The notes: generated by a model not told the origin, from the sequence alone. Positions 36,001 through 50,923 are shown, numbered from the stretch's first letter. The stretch: DNA of 64,000 bases from Muricea muricata (GCA_963855995.1 OY979718.1:47589559-47653558), one strand, 5' to 3'. Numbers and translations are program-made.

Positions 36001-37321
36001 GGGGGGGGGGGGGAGGGGAGGGCGCTACCAAATTGGCTGATCAGGCTTTGTTCATCAGTTCATCTTCTGCTACTGTTGTCGAATTTGATTATGTCCTGTC
36101 ACAACCAAATTAGCGCTTGTGCTGGTAGCACTGCAGACAGTATTATTCTTAGCCTTAATTATTAAAATATTAAAGGTGTTACGTGAGGCCAAAGAAGAAC
36201 ACGCTAAAGAATCAGTAGAGAAAAAAACTCAGGAGGTATTAGAGAAGGTTAATTTCAATGATGAATTTGATCGATATCAAGGTCTCGCTCATCTGGAAGC
36301 CCTAGAGATTCTTTCTCGAGAATGCGAAGCAAAGGTGAGACCCTAAAATATTTTGAACAGTGTCTTACTACTCATTACGTGGTAATGGTAGTGAAATCTA
36401 AAAGAAACAACGATGAAGAATGATGATTTGTAGAATAATAAAAAAGTTGATAATCTCTGCATCTGTCCATAGTTAATAGTATAGATGGTTGAGAAACAAA
36501 TTAGAATTACAGTATTGCTCTGGTTATGTAGAAATATGATCCATCGCCATCGTCGCATGCGTAATGTATTCTTGTCTGACTAATAACGAAGTTTGAGAAA
36601 AGTTAGCCATCCGCGACCTGTCAAAAACACAAGCATACACACGTGACGTTTTTCATTTCGAAATATATTCTTTATATAGATCGAATCAGTGCTTATTGAT
36701 TTATTTGAAGACGACCTTGAAAAAGCAAAAGGCAAACTCCGTGCTATCGAAGATGTATTTGGTAAAGCAAGCGCGGACGAGGAAGAACGTGAGGAAAGTT
36801 TAAACGCGGAATTTGCTGTCGAAATTGGCAAGTACGCAATGGCCTTAAATCTCGCATTTGTACCAAACAGATTAAATCAAACTGAAGAGTTGATAAGCAA
36901 ATGGCTTGAAGAATGCGCGAAAGATCAAGAGACATCAGTTAATAGCCATTCACCCGACGACATATACTCTCACGTTATCACTAGCCTCGCCGATATTACA
37001 GCGAAATCCATAGAAGTATTTCGAAAAGTGGCTGAAATGATCCTTGTTGTAGAAGACAAAGACAACACTGTAACTTCTGAAAGTCGCGCAAGTCATTTAT
37101 TTTCAATAACGAAAGTTGTGACAAATCGTATATCGAGTTTGTCGACTAGTTACGCTAAGTGTCTCAATGCAGCTGTGAACCAAACTGAAGATATAGATAA
37201 TTTAACACCGCTGATAACTGAAGTTTATCTTGAATGTTCCAACAGTTCATCTCATGTCCAAGATGCGTTTAAACTACTGATGCCTGTTTTACAAGTGTCG
37301 GCTTTAAATAGTATAGAATGA
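33048..37321 (+). CDS. FAM114A: FAM114A family protein (NOXP20-like), complete, 6 exons
   Basis: Member of the FAM114A1/A2 family, cytoplasmic and Golgi-associated proteins without known enzymatic activity. Exons: 33048-33397, 34706-34792, 35203-35459, 35709-35917, 36176-36334 and 36680-37321 (stop included). Phases agree throughout and the total is 1704 nt, giving 567 residues, close to human FAM114A1 (563). The first 145 residues are acidic and disordered. Then come GWGWGSWGAVLNQA with VIEKVETTLGIP, IDALETIGKKTMDVISEGDP, LSQVLREAKEE and FDRYQGLAHLEALEILS, all hallmarks of the family, followed by a long helical C-terminal domain encoded by one exon. The start is the ATG at 33048; no in-frame ATG precedes it without a stop nearby. 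Looks functional. Confidence 0.93.
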
Positions 37322-37337
37322 TATCATGATATATTCC

Positions 37338-37343
37338 AATAAA
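37338..37343 (+). promoter_or_regulatory. Poly(A) signal of FAM114A
   Basis: AATAAA 17 bases after the stop codon, followed by an A-rich stretch. It implies a very short 3' UTR. Confidence 0.6.
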
Positions 37344-37902
37344 AAAATCAAAATTGTCCATCATATTTGAACTGTGCTGTAATTATAATTACTAGGAAAA
37401 TTTGAAACCCCACAGAAAATTCAGAAATGGTAATAAAACTAAGAGACAGCTAATCAAACCATCCACAATAAGCCAGGGTACTATTCTGATTAACGGTCAG
37501 TGAAAAATAAAATTGATGCATCTAGTAGAAATTTATCAACGAGGAAGATGCTTAGCCTCGTTCGTGGGGCGCGCGCGAGACATTGCGTATAGGCCAATTT
37601 AATAAAGAACCGTGTTATTAAGCTGAACTGACGTGGCGTAATGATGTGTTTATTTTCAATTATTCGTCGGAGACAGGGTAATTTTTTGTTAGAAATAAAA
37701 AGTACCGAGAATTCTTTGAAAACAATACCTATGGAAAGCAAATTTATGTAAAGGATGTGGTGGTGTCGTGTTACGCACTGGCCACTGATGTATCGACTCA
37801 TATCGTAACGTAATATCCTCACTTCCTGCAAGGACGTTCAATGTTTGTTTGGTCGTGGAAGAGTAGTTAAAAAGTGTGAATCAGAACTAGTCGTGCATGA
37901 CT
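37344..37902. other. Intergenic, FAM114A to membrane-protein gene
   Basis: No gene seen. A CG-rich patch (GGGGCGCGCGCGAGA) at about 37566 may belong to the promoter of the downstream gene. The last 100 bases before the ATG at 37903 are the likely 5' UTR. Confidence 0.4.
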
Positions 37903-40900
37903 ATGGGTAAGAAAATACGCGTACTAGTGTTGGCAGTTATCATACGAATCGTCATATTTAATATTCTCTTGCTGCTTACGTGTGTATTTGATGGCATACC
38001 AAACATCAACTCGACCGTCCTTACGGTAAGTGCAAGTAAGCAACATACCACATATTAATGACTACAATGTCATCTGGCGCAATTGTTGTGAATATTTGTG
38101 CGGAGTGAATGTATATGAAATGTATATGAAATGTATATGGAATAAAAATATTAAAATTTACAAAGCTAAACCATCATCTTGTTGCATGTTAATTCAACTA
38201 AATATGTTGAAGAACATCCCCCTAGGAAGATCCCCCTAGGCTGTGCACAGACTGTACTACACAGGCTACAATCCCCCCCCCCCCCTAGTGTTTCTCTGTC
38301 AAAGTCAATAATGTTTTAGTTAAGTCAAAAATTGTTTATTGTGATTTTTTCACGTGTCACCATCACTGATCAGTGGTCGCAAATCTGAAACATGGACTTT
38401 GAACTGTCAAACATGTCATCTTATCCTACAAAGTCAGGAGCGGGTAAGTGGAATTTTTTCGGGAATCAATCGCCGGTAATCATTTCCTGAAAATTGGAGG
38501 ACATTTTGTGTTATCGAAGTGAAGATTGGAGAAAAATGACGACCATTTTGGTGATTTACCTTTCGATACACTTGGGAAATAAACAGTATTTACCCAGCAG
38601 GTATAAAAATCACACAGGATATGTTTTAAGTATTTTGACCATTAATTGTACTTGCAACGCAAATATTAAAATTTAATAACACACTTCAGAATATCAATAA
38701 ATCGAAGTGATCAAAGACATCTAAGGTCCCAGTTACACGATGCCAGATTAATTGATATTGGAGCAGCATAAAATCTTGCTATCCCAAGAAGGCCTTATCG
38801 GCTAAATTGCAGAATATCCACTTTTCTGAGTGGTACGCAGTCATTTGTAACTTTAGAACAGAGTATCATATAAATGACAGACGGCTAGATCAAACAATAA
38901 AACGGGCTTTATTTAGATTCGCAGTTACTGTTTAAGATATATGACAATGCAATGACCTTCGACTTTATTTCTGTGATCTCCATCTTTATTCGCTTACTTT
39001 CTCATTGTCTAACATTCACACTATTACGAGGTGCAGTATATACATGTTGTTTCTCAAGCTTCTGCGTGTCTACGTATTCTTTGACTGTATACCAGAAAGT
39101 TTCGTTTTTTAAACTAAAACTGTGTGTCTACACATCCCTTGACTTTACAACCTGATACTTCCTTCTTTATTAAACTACAAACTACTGCGTGTCTACGCAT
39201 CCTTTGACTTTACTTTGAACTGAAACTGTGTGTGTACCTATTACATTCTCATGCTTCGTTCTTTAAACTACAAACTTCCTTTTATACCTGCTTGATAAAT
39301 ACAAGTTATTTCCCAAATGTTTCGAAACGTAAATGGCTATTTTTCTCCAATCTCCACTTCGCTACACAAAATTTCCAACAACTGCCAGCAAATGATTACA
39401 GACTATTGATTCCTGGAAAAATTACCCGCTCCATTCCCCGCTCCTCTTTCCTGCTAACCGCTTCAATAAGATCATCCCAACTAAATCAGTACACCATTTG
39501 AAGCCGGAAATTGCTGACTGTTTTATTACTAATGATTTTATTTATGGTGCAATAAATTGATAATAAACCATTATTCGCCGAAGGCGAAGTGATTATTGGT
39601 GAATATTCATCGAGACGAAGTCGAGGTGAATATTCACCATAATCACTGAACCTGAGACGAATAATTGTTTTAGTATAATTTCTTTAGCAAAAAATAAAAA
39701 ATGCACTTATTAATGCAGTTTACTTCGGAATTTGTAACTCATTTAGAGTTTATTTGTGATTTTTAAGTAGTGAGAAAATATTTACTAAGTTATTTACAGA
39801 CGATCATTACTTCAAGATAGTTTAACATCAAAGTTTGTTTATATTCCAAAACGCTTGAAAATCATTATTTGCTAAAGAAATTATACTAAATATTACTTAT
39901 AACCAATCCAGACATGGTCTGGTAACACGGCGAATTCCAATGCGTTTATAATGAGCTGCGATTTTTTGTTGAGTTGGCTTTCCCGTGCACAAATTTTTTG
40001 AAATTGTTCAGCACCGTTGAGTGCAACGCTATTGGACGATTGCTTCATTATTCCCAAAAAAATCATTGTCTTTACCGTGCAAAACTAAGATAGAACAAAG
40101 ACGTTGGCCGAGTTTTCCACACCTTATCTAGATTGACTTTGATTAAATAGAACGATATCTAATATTAATTTTACGTTTTGTTTTAGCTTTCGCTTATTCT
40201 TATTATTCCATTACCACGTTTGGAACCACTTCTCTATTTCCTGGATGAAATCTACACAATAACATCCACATATCTAAGGTAGTTCGCCATGCATATTTGA
40301 TGTTTGTATTTCGATATTGCTGTTGCATCTATGTTGCATCCAGGGCCGCCGAGAGAAATTCTGGGGCCCGGGGCAAAAAATTTTTCCCTGGGCCCTAGGA
40401 CGTCATTATCGAAAAGTTTAAAGAACAAATTTTATTTACAATATCAATGTGAGTTAGAAGTTAAGATAACAATGATTGTCATTTGTCACTCGTATTTTCG
40501 AGGTACTGTTTTCGACGTTCTTTTTTCTGGCCTTTTCCTGAGAAAATGAGTCAATTAAGTCTTCATAATCGAGAGTTCTTGCTAGTTTATGTTCTATTGA
40601 CAGTAAAATTAAACTGTTCAGCCTTTCCTGAGACATTGTTGATCGTAACGTGTTCTTAATCGAAGCTAATTTGCTAAATGATCTTTCTCCGGATGCTACC
40701 GATACTGGAATCGGTAGGAAGATTCTTAGACAAATGCAGATTTGAGGGTACAAACATTCAAGCTTTTTTTTCACAAATGTGGTTGATTATGCGTAAAGCT
40801 CGATTTCTTTTTGATGATATCCCCAGAATGTCAAGAAACTTGACAAAATGGCGAAGTTCATCCTCAAGATCACGTTTAATATTGTCATTGGGATAACAAT

Positions 40901-43900
40901 CTGCAAGACATTTCGCTTGTTCTTGAATTTTTCTGCACTCGGATCGCTGGGAGGGTTGATCATGAATTCAATCATATCAACAACTTTGAATCTCTCTGAA
41001 AGTTGTACCAAAAGACTATCCAACGATTTATAGAAGATATTTATTTTGAAATGTTCTTCAGCCGTAAAAGATCGTGATCGTTTTTCTTTTAAAGTATTGC
41101 TTTGCCCCAGCGAAGAAGCAACCAGCTTTGCCTCTTGAAGAATGTCTTCCCAAGAATCTCTAAGGTTCTGGACATCATTTCGCAACGATGACAAATGTTT
41201 AAATTCATCAGCAATAGAAATGTCTGCATGCTGCAATACCTTGTTGACATCGTCAATACACTGAAGTACTTTGAACCAAAATGTTGCCATTAGGATATAT
41301 TCAAATGACTTCATCCATTCAAGTAGATGTTCAGCATCATTGAAGTTTAAAGCTGTTAAATCAAGTTCTGTTTTGACGCTGGAAAGGATCTCGGCATCTT
41401 GGTGTGATTTTTTACCCAAATTCTGACAGCATCAATTCTCGCGCTCCATCTATAGTATCCGATAGGCTATGAAGTGATACGCCAGCTGTCTCTTTGAGAA
41501 TTTTCCAACGGGCTGGGCTAGAGGAAAATAAGTTACAAAGCCTTTGAACATCGCCGAAAAAACTTTTGATTTCAGTAGCAACTTCAACAGCATGAACACC
41601 ACATAAGTTCAAAGTATGAGCGCTACATGGAGCAAAAATAGCCTGGGCATTTTTCTCCAAAATCAAGGCTTGAACCCCCTTGTAGCATCCCGACATGCTT
41701 GAACTATTATCATATCCTTGTCCCCTCCATTTGCCAATATCAATGTTATGTTCCTTAAGAACGCTTAATATGACCTCGCAAATATCTTCAGCTTTTTTCT
41801 TTTCGCAATCTTGGACTTTTAGAAATCTTTCCAGCACTTCCCAGGTGCCGTTTTTCTGAGCAGGATATCGAATGACGAAAGTGAGTTGCTCGGTGTGTGA
41901 AACATCCGGCGTTCCATGCACGATAAGACCATAATAATATGAATTGTCTATTTCGGATAGAATTTCTTTGAAAACCTTCTTTGCACAAAGATTTATGAAC
42001 TCATTTTGACTTTGCCAAGATAAATAATGCGCTTGCATACGTTTTCCACGTTCCTGATGTTTTCTCACTCTATCCAAATGATCATTAATGATCGAATCGT
42101 GATTACCAATGAGTTCCAGGCGTCCGAGAAATAGTCCATTACCTGGATCTCCTATAGCCGAAATGGGACCCCTGAACGGAAGATTTCTCTCGGCCAAAAA
42201 AAGTGTCACTTCAAGAAGACCTCTTAAAATTTCCCTCTATCTCTCCTTCTCTTTGCCAAACTGCTGCCGTTAAAAACTATCGATTCCTTTACTCATGTCT
42301 AGGGATAAAATAAGACCTCTCCATTTTATGAAGTTAGAAATATGTGCAACGTTTTTTTCATGAGCTTCAGTTTTCTCATAAAGTTTTCGCCAGTTATCAT
42401 TACAACCTAATTGTGGATGACTAAATTCAGATTGCGCTGACGACGGAGATTTAGTCGCAAATAAGCAACAACAGAAACAGACAAGACTCTGTGCTGTTTC
42501 ACTCCACACAAGCCAGTCCCTAGCTACTGTCTCACCATTGGGCATTTTTCTTGAAAATATGCTCATCGGAAATGATCTGCCCTTGCTGTCCTTTGGTAGG
42601 CTCTTTGGTAGTGGTTGCGGTCCTGTTAGGGTTACAGAGTCTCTCTCACTTTCAGAAAGACTTTTCCAACGTCCAACGTCATTGCTAAATTGGAACCGAT
42701 GAATCGCTACCTGTACTCGTGCTATGAACATCTGTAACTGTGGTATTTGCTGAGTTTCCCACATCTGATCGCGATGTAGGAACTATAGAAGTTGCTGTTA
42801 TTTCATCAGAAGCGGGTTTACTCGTTATTGTTAAGTTCTCGAGTGTGTTGCTTTCCTCGGCGGATTGTTCGATTTGTACATCCTCCTCTTCTGTGGTGGT
42901 TAGTTCAGAAGGTGAACCTAGTGATACAGTTTTTCCCCAGTTGAGTTGTTCGAGTGTGCGTTTACCTTTCTCCTCGTTTCGCAACCGTATTTGTTTTTGT
43001 TTCCTTTTAGACGATCCAGAAAGATATTTTCTCTTCATAGTATTTTGCGCAATGCTCGTTTGCCTATTTGTAACTTGCTGTCGCTGAGTACTACTTTTAA
43101 AACAACATCAAATCAAAGATAAACTGTGTATTAGTTCACGATAAACTGCAGTTCAATTCAACCAAATTATACCGGGTGTATCGAAAAAAAGGTAATCGAT
43201 CTTTGCAGTGCTCTAGCGCGTTCATTATACAATCTACAGAAATCATTCTTCCGCAGGTAGAAAGACCAGGCTTTTAGCTTTCGACTGTCATCATTTTTGT
43301 GAAGTTTGAAGAAAGATTGGGCAAATATGAATCAAATGAAAATAGCCGGTCGAAATCGCATATTTCCACCTCTGAGCATTACTAGGGCAGCGAATAAGAA
43401 AAGAGATTTTCATTAATCATTTATCTGTCACGAGAAGCAATTAACATCACTAATAAAATGCCAGAAGTTTACAACCTAAGCTAAAATTGGTCAATTAATT
43501 TTGTAATTTAATTCCCTAATGGGATCAAATTTCAACAGATTTTCAATAAACTCCCAACGGTGAAAACATGCGATTTCGACTTGCAATTTTTATCGTATTT
43601 GTACTTGCTTGATTTTTCTTCAAATTTTATAAAAACGATGGCAATTAAAAGCTAAAAGCCTGGTCTTTCCAACTACGTAAGAATTATTTCTGTATGCTAA
43701 GTATTGGATTACCTTTTTTTTGATACACCCTGTATATGCGAAATTGCTAGTTCGCCTGTACGCAAATCCAGCGGTTATTCCGCAGAAAATATTCAATAAC
43801 TTTAGCTTACACTAAGTATTTCTCGTTATTGATTCAAAATGGCGAACAAATTTTATTTGCACAAAATCGCATATTTCAATAAGACAGGAATGGAGGGATT

Positions 43901-46900
43901 TAAATGAAGGGATTTAAGTTTTAAGAAAGTGCAAATGTTACAGCAGGAGAATTTGCCATGCCACGTTTTCTTCACTGTAAAGGCTTCCATTATATATTAG
44001 AGTGAGTGGACTGGCACAATTGCAGTGAATGCCAGCAAATTTTGGCAAAATCTGCTTGTCATGTCATAGGCGGCTCAATTCAGTGTGTAGTTTCATATAG
44101 AGATCAGTGCGCACATAAACACACTTCGTAGTTTCTTAAATATAATTCCCTAAGGTTGGCAACTAAATCAATTACGAACATACACCCCCCATGAAATAAA
44201 GCATAAATACACAAAGAAAACGTAACGAATTCCAAAAAAAAACAAGACCAGTGTGTGGCTGGATAAATTTGCTACCCTTGTGGTGAGTTTCTGTTTCGAA
44301 AACCACTTAAAAACGTTGTATACGGGTCAAAATTTTTAATGTTTTGTCAAATTTTACGGCTGTAACTATGCGGGATGCTCTCATCCTGCTACTGGAAAGA
44401 GTTTTAAATGACGAATCCCTGCAGCGATTGGCTTAACTATGAATTTTTAACGTTAAAACTTTGACAAGCCAATCGCTGCACGGATTCGTCATTTAAAACT
44501 CTTTCCAGTAGCAGGAAGAGGGCATCCCGCATAGTTACAGACGAGAAATCGGCAAAATACCTTTATATTTCGTGCAAATACGGTCCGTTTAAAGCCGTGT
44601 TTTGACAAGAAAAGTTGCTAACAGGTTTGTAAAATTATCCTAGTTTATATTTGTGTTGTTTTTAAAGCTGTTTTCTTTCTGGTTTTGATAAACTACGGAT
44701 TTATTTCATGCCGTGTATTTCAAAAAGTTCAAAGAGTTGCCAACCTTAAGAAATTAACTATATAAACTACGAAGTGTGTTTCGTGCGCACTGATCTCTAT
44801 ATGAAAGTACACACTGAATTGGGCCGCCTATGGTCATGTCACAGTACACAATTGGAAACTTTGTTTCGTCTCTCAAATCGGGCCCCCCTTTGGTTGGGGC
44901 CCGGGGCAAGTTGCCCCCTTTGCCCCCCCCCCTTCCTCTCGGCGGCCCTGGTTGCATCGATATTGCTGCACCGATGTTGCTGTTGCATCTATGTTGCATC
45001 GATGTTGATATTAGATATTGCTAGATACGTTTTGTTTTCTCATACCGCAAGTACTGGAGTTTCACCCAAAAATTTCGCGCTTTGACACACGTAAACACTC
45101 CAGTTTGTAACATGTGCAATTTTTCAAATTCAAAATTAAGCGTAGAATTACATAGCGAGGATGGTGCGGCAAATCTCACGAGCCTAAGCGAGTTTCCTGA
45201 TCTACGGCATTGATGCACCCTTGCTGGTTTCGAGATAATTTATAAAGCTCCAGTCTAGTTCTGACGATAAATTAAAGCTCTATTATATTTAGAATCGTGT
45301 GGAAGCTGCTGAGTTTGGTATATTCTTTGTGCCTGTTACCATTGCTATCCTGTTTGACTCCGGTGGTGAGATGGACAGTTTCTCATTGTCTAACATTTCA
45401 CACTATGATAAGGTGCAGTATATATGTTATTTCTCGAACTCGTTAATATATTTCATACTCTACATGAAATATAATTGTATGTCAACACATATTGAACATT
45501 TAATTCACTCTGATGACTGCTTCTCGATTTTACCCCCCCCCCCCCGACTCGCGTAAAATGTAACCCCAGTATAGACTGATAAACTAGAAACTGTTTATCG
45601 CTTACAAAACTCATCAAAGCGGGTTTACACAACTTATAACACTTTTCATTGTTCTATACGTGCATGGATAGTAACCTTTCTCGTTTAAATTTAGCTTTCT
45701 CGTGCTTATCGTGACCAGAATGGCTAATTATGTTACTGCATGCACGATTTCCTCATTTAAATTGTGGGAAATGTGGGAAAAAATCTTTCCAGGTTTTACC
45801 TGGTACGTAGATAAATTTAAAAGGATGGCAAACGTAAACATGGAAATCATTGACAGGTTTTATGGCAGTATTTCACCTCTGCCCCCCCCCCCCCGAAGAA
45901 TTGAATTTGTGATGATGGTTACCATTAAAATTGTCCTTTGATAAAGCTAAAAGGTAAAAGGCTAGCATGTATGAGGAGAAACTAAAATGTGTTTATATTG
46001 GAATTCAAAGAAAATAAAGCTGCGGAAGATAATAAAAGAGTACCTGTGAGAGTGATTTGGTTATTAGGGATTTAGAAAGATTGGGGGGGGGGGTTGGCGA
46101 TTTAGATGAGGGTGTGTGATCAGCACAATTTTTCAACCAATTAGTCTCGTGAAACAGTGGCGGATCTAGCGTAAGTCAAAATAAATTACCACAGCTCATT
46201 CTAGGATGTATTTACATTTTACCTTTTACAAAATACCTTCAAAGCAACTTCATTGGTTAGATTTTATTCTTTTGAAATTCATAACCTATGACAATGTTAT
46301 AAAGTTATTTTGAATTTAAAATTGAGCTACTATAATTTATTTTGACTTACCCTGGGTCCGCCACTGTCGTGAAACGACGGTTCTCGTAAAACGAAATTTT
46401 TGGAACAGCAGTAAGTCCGCTCGTTACTGTCATGTGGAAATTTATTAAGGTCATTACAACCTGCCTGACAGCCCGTCTGAATCTGTAAATTTGTTAATTA
46501 TTAGCTATAGATTCTTTGTATATCGGTTATTGATATGAGTTCGACACTATTATACAACATCAATGTGTGAGTATGTTACCTTCAGAATATGGCATAAAGT
46601 AATGTATAAATAATTAATAAGTTTCATGAAAAAATGATGTATGCATGTTAACATCCCTGTGTGAACAAATTGCATTGTTAAGTTTCAAACTTTTCATACC
46701 ATTTTCTTCAGCTGTCCTATATTTTAGGTTGAAAATAACTGAGGGAAATTAATGCGCTCTCCCATCCGACTAGATGACGTCTAGAAAGATGCTTCGCGCG
46801 GTACATTACCCCTGTAATGGGGGGGTAAATAGGCTTAGCTCAAGATGATGATCCGCAAAAAAGTTTACTAAATCCGCAAATCCGAGAATACTTGAGATAA

Positions 46901-49900
46901 AATTCGGATCCATGAAAATCCCCAAATGCCCAAAATTTCGATGCTTAACTAAAAATTCCAAGTTTCCATATCTACCCTATCTAAACAAAATCCATAATCC
47001 GCTAGAAACAAACAAAGTAAATCCATAATCTGGTGTGGTACAGCTGTTAAATCTGCAATCCGTTATATTTTCAGGATCCACAAATCCGACAAAAAACCGT
47101 GATTGATTCGAAATCGGAACAAGTTATTGGCTTAAATCAGCCTAATCGTGAGCCTGTTCACCCCCTCCTCCTCCCCCCCCCCCATTACAGGCTCGCAATG
47201 ATGCATTCCAGATGATAATTCAATGTCATTAAAATTTCATAGAGAAATTGCGCCAGTATTAAGAACGATCATCCAGTGGCTTGTACCGTCTTTCATCAGT
47301 CGCATCTTGTTCACTTTGAGCGAGACTGTGATCGCTATACCTGTTAGGTGGGCCAGGTAAGTCAGGCAAACAAAGTTAAATCATATAAGCGAAATGCATA
47401 ATTATCGATAGAGAATAGAATCGAAAAACATATATAAATATCTTAAATGACGAACAAAATTGACCTTATAGGGTTATCCGCCCAATTTCCAGGAATTTTG
47501 GTTACAAAACTGTCGCTTTATATGTTATATGTTATGTTCATCAAAAATTCAGAATCAAATTACGATTAATTCCTCCTGAGTTACGCACAGGCTTTCCAAG
47601 CTTGCTCTCGTCTGTAATACACGGCGTGGCAAATAATCACGAGTTATTGAAAACAGGATTGAACAATCAACAATGTTCTGCTGCCCATTTTGTTCAATTC
47701 TGTCAACAATATTGTTCACATAGATATAGGAAACCTAGACGCATACCTAGCGCGCGTGACCCACAATAGACGAATCCAAGAAGGCGGCGTCGCACACATG
47801 CAAAATAGAAATTGTATTACGACTATAATTACGAAAAATAGGTTTTTGGGCTTTTTTGATAGTTTAACTGCTGCGAAGGCCGTTCAACTGGACTTTTTTG
47901 AAAATAGATTACTATTGCGGAGGTGTTGAGCGTATAAAACGAGAAATGTAGGCTAGACAAAATTATTGTCCGCTGAAGATTTTAAGGAGTGGACGTTTTG
48001 ACCGGCCTCGTCAGTTTGCATGGATTATTGGACTTTTAACTCATCGAATCACGATCGATCGCATATGTTCAGGAACGATGTTTGTTATGGACGCTTTGGA
48101 TGTGAACTGGAAAGCGGTTGCCAATACTTAAAAAAACATCGTTTGGTAATGACTTCTGGAATAGACAACTGGTCGTTTAGTAAGTTCAGTATTAAATCTA
48201 CCTTTTTGTAAATTATTACTTCTGGTGATTTTGATTTTGAGTGTTGTTTTGTGTTTGCTTAGTATTAAAACCGAAATAGAAAATCTGTACAAAATTTGTC
48301 TTTCAGTACATGTACACTACAAGTTTTCCAAGGGGGGCACATAATTGACTTCGAGTTGGGATAAGTTAAATGAACATGCAGTAATTCTGTTTTGTGCTTG
48401 CAAGGATGTCATATTTACAAATAAAAATTAATACCTACAGGCAAAAGTTAGTATTACAAGCATATCTGCGAGCATAAGCTATTATAAGCATAAGCATATC
48501 TGATTTTATAATATACTGTGTTTACATTATAAATTTCTTGTTAACAAGCTTGCAGAAGCTTCACAAAATCACAGTATTTCACAAATTGTTTTTATCTTTG
48601 CAACACATTTGTCACAGGCACAGGTTGTTGAAAAATGGTGATTTTAATATTGTAATTGATTTTGACTAAAATCAGAGTCATATTGGCAACCAGCAATTTG
48701 TCTTTTGAAATTTATTAGGCTAAGCATCCATAATTACACCATTTGCCCCTCATTAAGCTAAAAAAATGTCATTAAGATCATTTTACAGCTTCACGTGTAC
48801 AAATCGGAATTTCAATAACAAATTGTGTGCAAGTCAATAAGCGTGAAGGGATATTCAATAGCAACAATTGACGCAAGTATGCATAAAAATTGAAAGCCAT
48901 TAATCAAACATGGAAATTCAATAAGAATACAAAGAACATTCAAAAACACAAAAGAAGTTCTTGTTTGAATACAAGAAACGCTCAATTAGATAAAAATGTA
49001 TGTTCAACGAAGTTGTCATGTGAACACCAACGTGCTCAAAGAAAAGAAAAGGGCTATTGAAAAATATTCTTTATTCCGGCAAATATTTGGCTTTGCTGAA
49101 TTGTTCAAAAATTTTTGAATAACGTGAAATGTTACAAAGGTGTCGAAACGAAATGAAATCTTGTACAGTGTACCACTGTAGAAAGCAAGTAAGGCTCCAG
49201 ACAGGATGGGTGGCAAGCACAGCAGAGTTATGGCAACGCCACATACAAACTTAGACTGATAAAACTTGATAATGAACGTTGCATTTTTTTGTTTTTGGGG
49301 TTAATATGATTGCGTGTCTATAAAGTAAACCTAGGTTTTATTGAACATACATTTTTATCTAATTGAGCGTTTCTTGTATTCAAACAAGAACTTCTTTTGT
49401 GTTTTTGAATGTTCTTTGTATTCTTATTGAATTTCCATCTTTGATTAATGGATTTCAATTTTTATGCATACTTGAGTCAATTGTTGCTATTGAATATCCC
49501 TTCACGCTTATTGACTTGCACACAATGTGTCATTGAAATTCCGATTTGTATTTGTGAAGCTGCAAAATGATCTTCATGACATTCTTTTCTCGCTTAATGA
49601 GGGGCAAATTTAAAATATGAGACACTCTGTCAAAGCGTCCACTCCTTGAAAATGTCAGTAAACGATAAATTTGTATGAATTTAGCCCACAATCTTCTCAT
49701 TTTACGTTCAAAACCACAGCAATAGTGATCTAATTTTTAAAAATCCAGATGAAAGGCATTCGAGGCAGTTAAACTATCAAAAAGCCCCAAAACCTGTTTT
49801 TCAAAATACAATTCCTAATGCTTTTGCTCCGTTATGACGCCATCTTGGATTCATCTATCGCGTCTAGGCATACGTTAGCAATCTAGGCCTCCTATCTATG

Positions 49901-50757
49901 GCTGTTCAGCATTGTTATACCCGATTGCGGGCTGGATTCAGGCTCAACAACTTTTTCAGTATTGTTGACAACATTGAACAATGTGGGTAGCACAACATTG
50001 TTCAATCCTGTTTTCAACAACCTTCAACACATAATTTTTACGCGCGTACAGATGAGAGCAAACTTGAGAAGCCTGTGAGTTACCCTGTCTTGAAAAGCAA
50101 AATTGCTGATGTCAACATTATTTTTTGAGCGCCTCTTAACTGATATAAATAAGAATCTAAACATTTTTGGCCAAACTCGGCTTTATTTTAGCATTTGAAT
50201 TTTCAGCATCAATGTATACATTATGTGTATTATCACAGCTGACACAACAATTTGCATGTGTAGTGACATATAACTGAATATTCAATTTCATTACAGACCT
50301 CATAATAATACCCTTGGTTGTCCTACAACAGCAATATATGTGCTAAAGGTCCTATATACTGTATGGCTTTTGGAAGTAACAAACGAACTAAGGGTTCTCC
50401 CTTCATAGAAATATATAGTTGTCCTCGAAATGTCCAGTGTTACGTCATGTGCAAAGGTTTATATATTTAGTATAAATTTTCAGGTGACTATTGATTTTCC
50501 TGCATTCAGATTGATCAAGATTCACTGAATCCGAAGTGATAGTCGCTGGCTAGTGACTGTAGCTTTTTTATGCAGTAATAAATTTAAAGTGAATTTTTAT
50601 AAAGTTGTGTTGATTATTATTTGTAAACATCTGGAATTTTATACTAAAACAATTAGTCGCCTCAGGCTCGGTGATTATTCAAGCTTATATTCACTTCGCT
50701 TTCGACTCAGTGAATATAGGCTTGTAGTCACTTCGCCTTCGGCGACTAATTTGTTAA

Positions 50758-50827
<70 letters not shown>

Positions 50828-50832
50828 AATAC

Positions 50833-50869
<37 letters not shown>

Positions 50870-50879
50870 ATATATATAT

Positions 50880-50923
<44 letters not shown>

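Larger units (their letters stand above)
40341..44950 (-). mobile_element. 4.6 kb hAT element with 8-bp target duplication
   Basis: Ends CAGGGCCGCCGAGAG and CTCTCGGCGGCCCTG are inverted. GTTGCATC flanks both sides (40333-40340, 44951-44958), though the site is itself repeat-rich. The interior encodes a broken hAT transposase on the minus strand (40454-43038) and, toward its 5' side, two further inverted-repeat insertions (43172-43732, 44057-44840). Lies in intron 2 of the membrane-protein gene. Confidence 0.85.
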
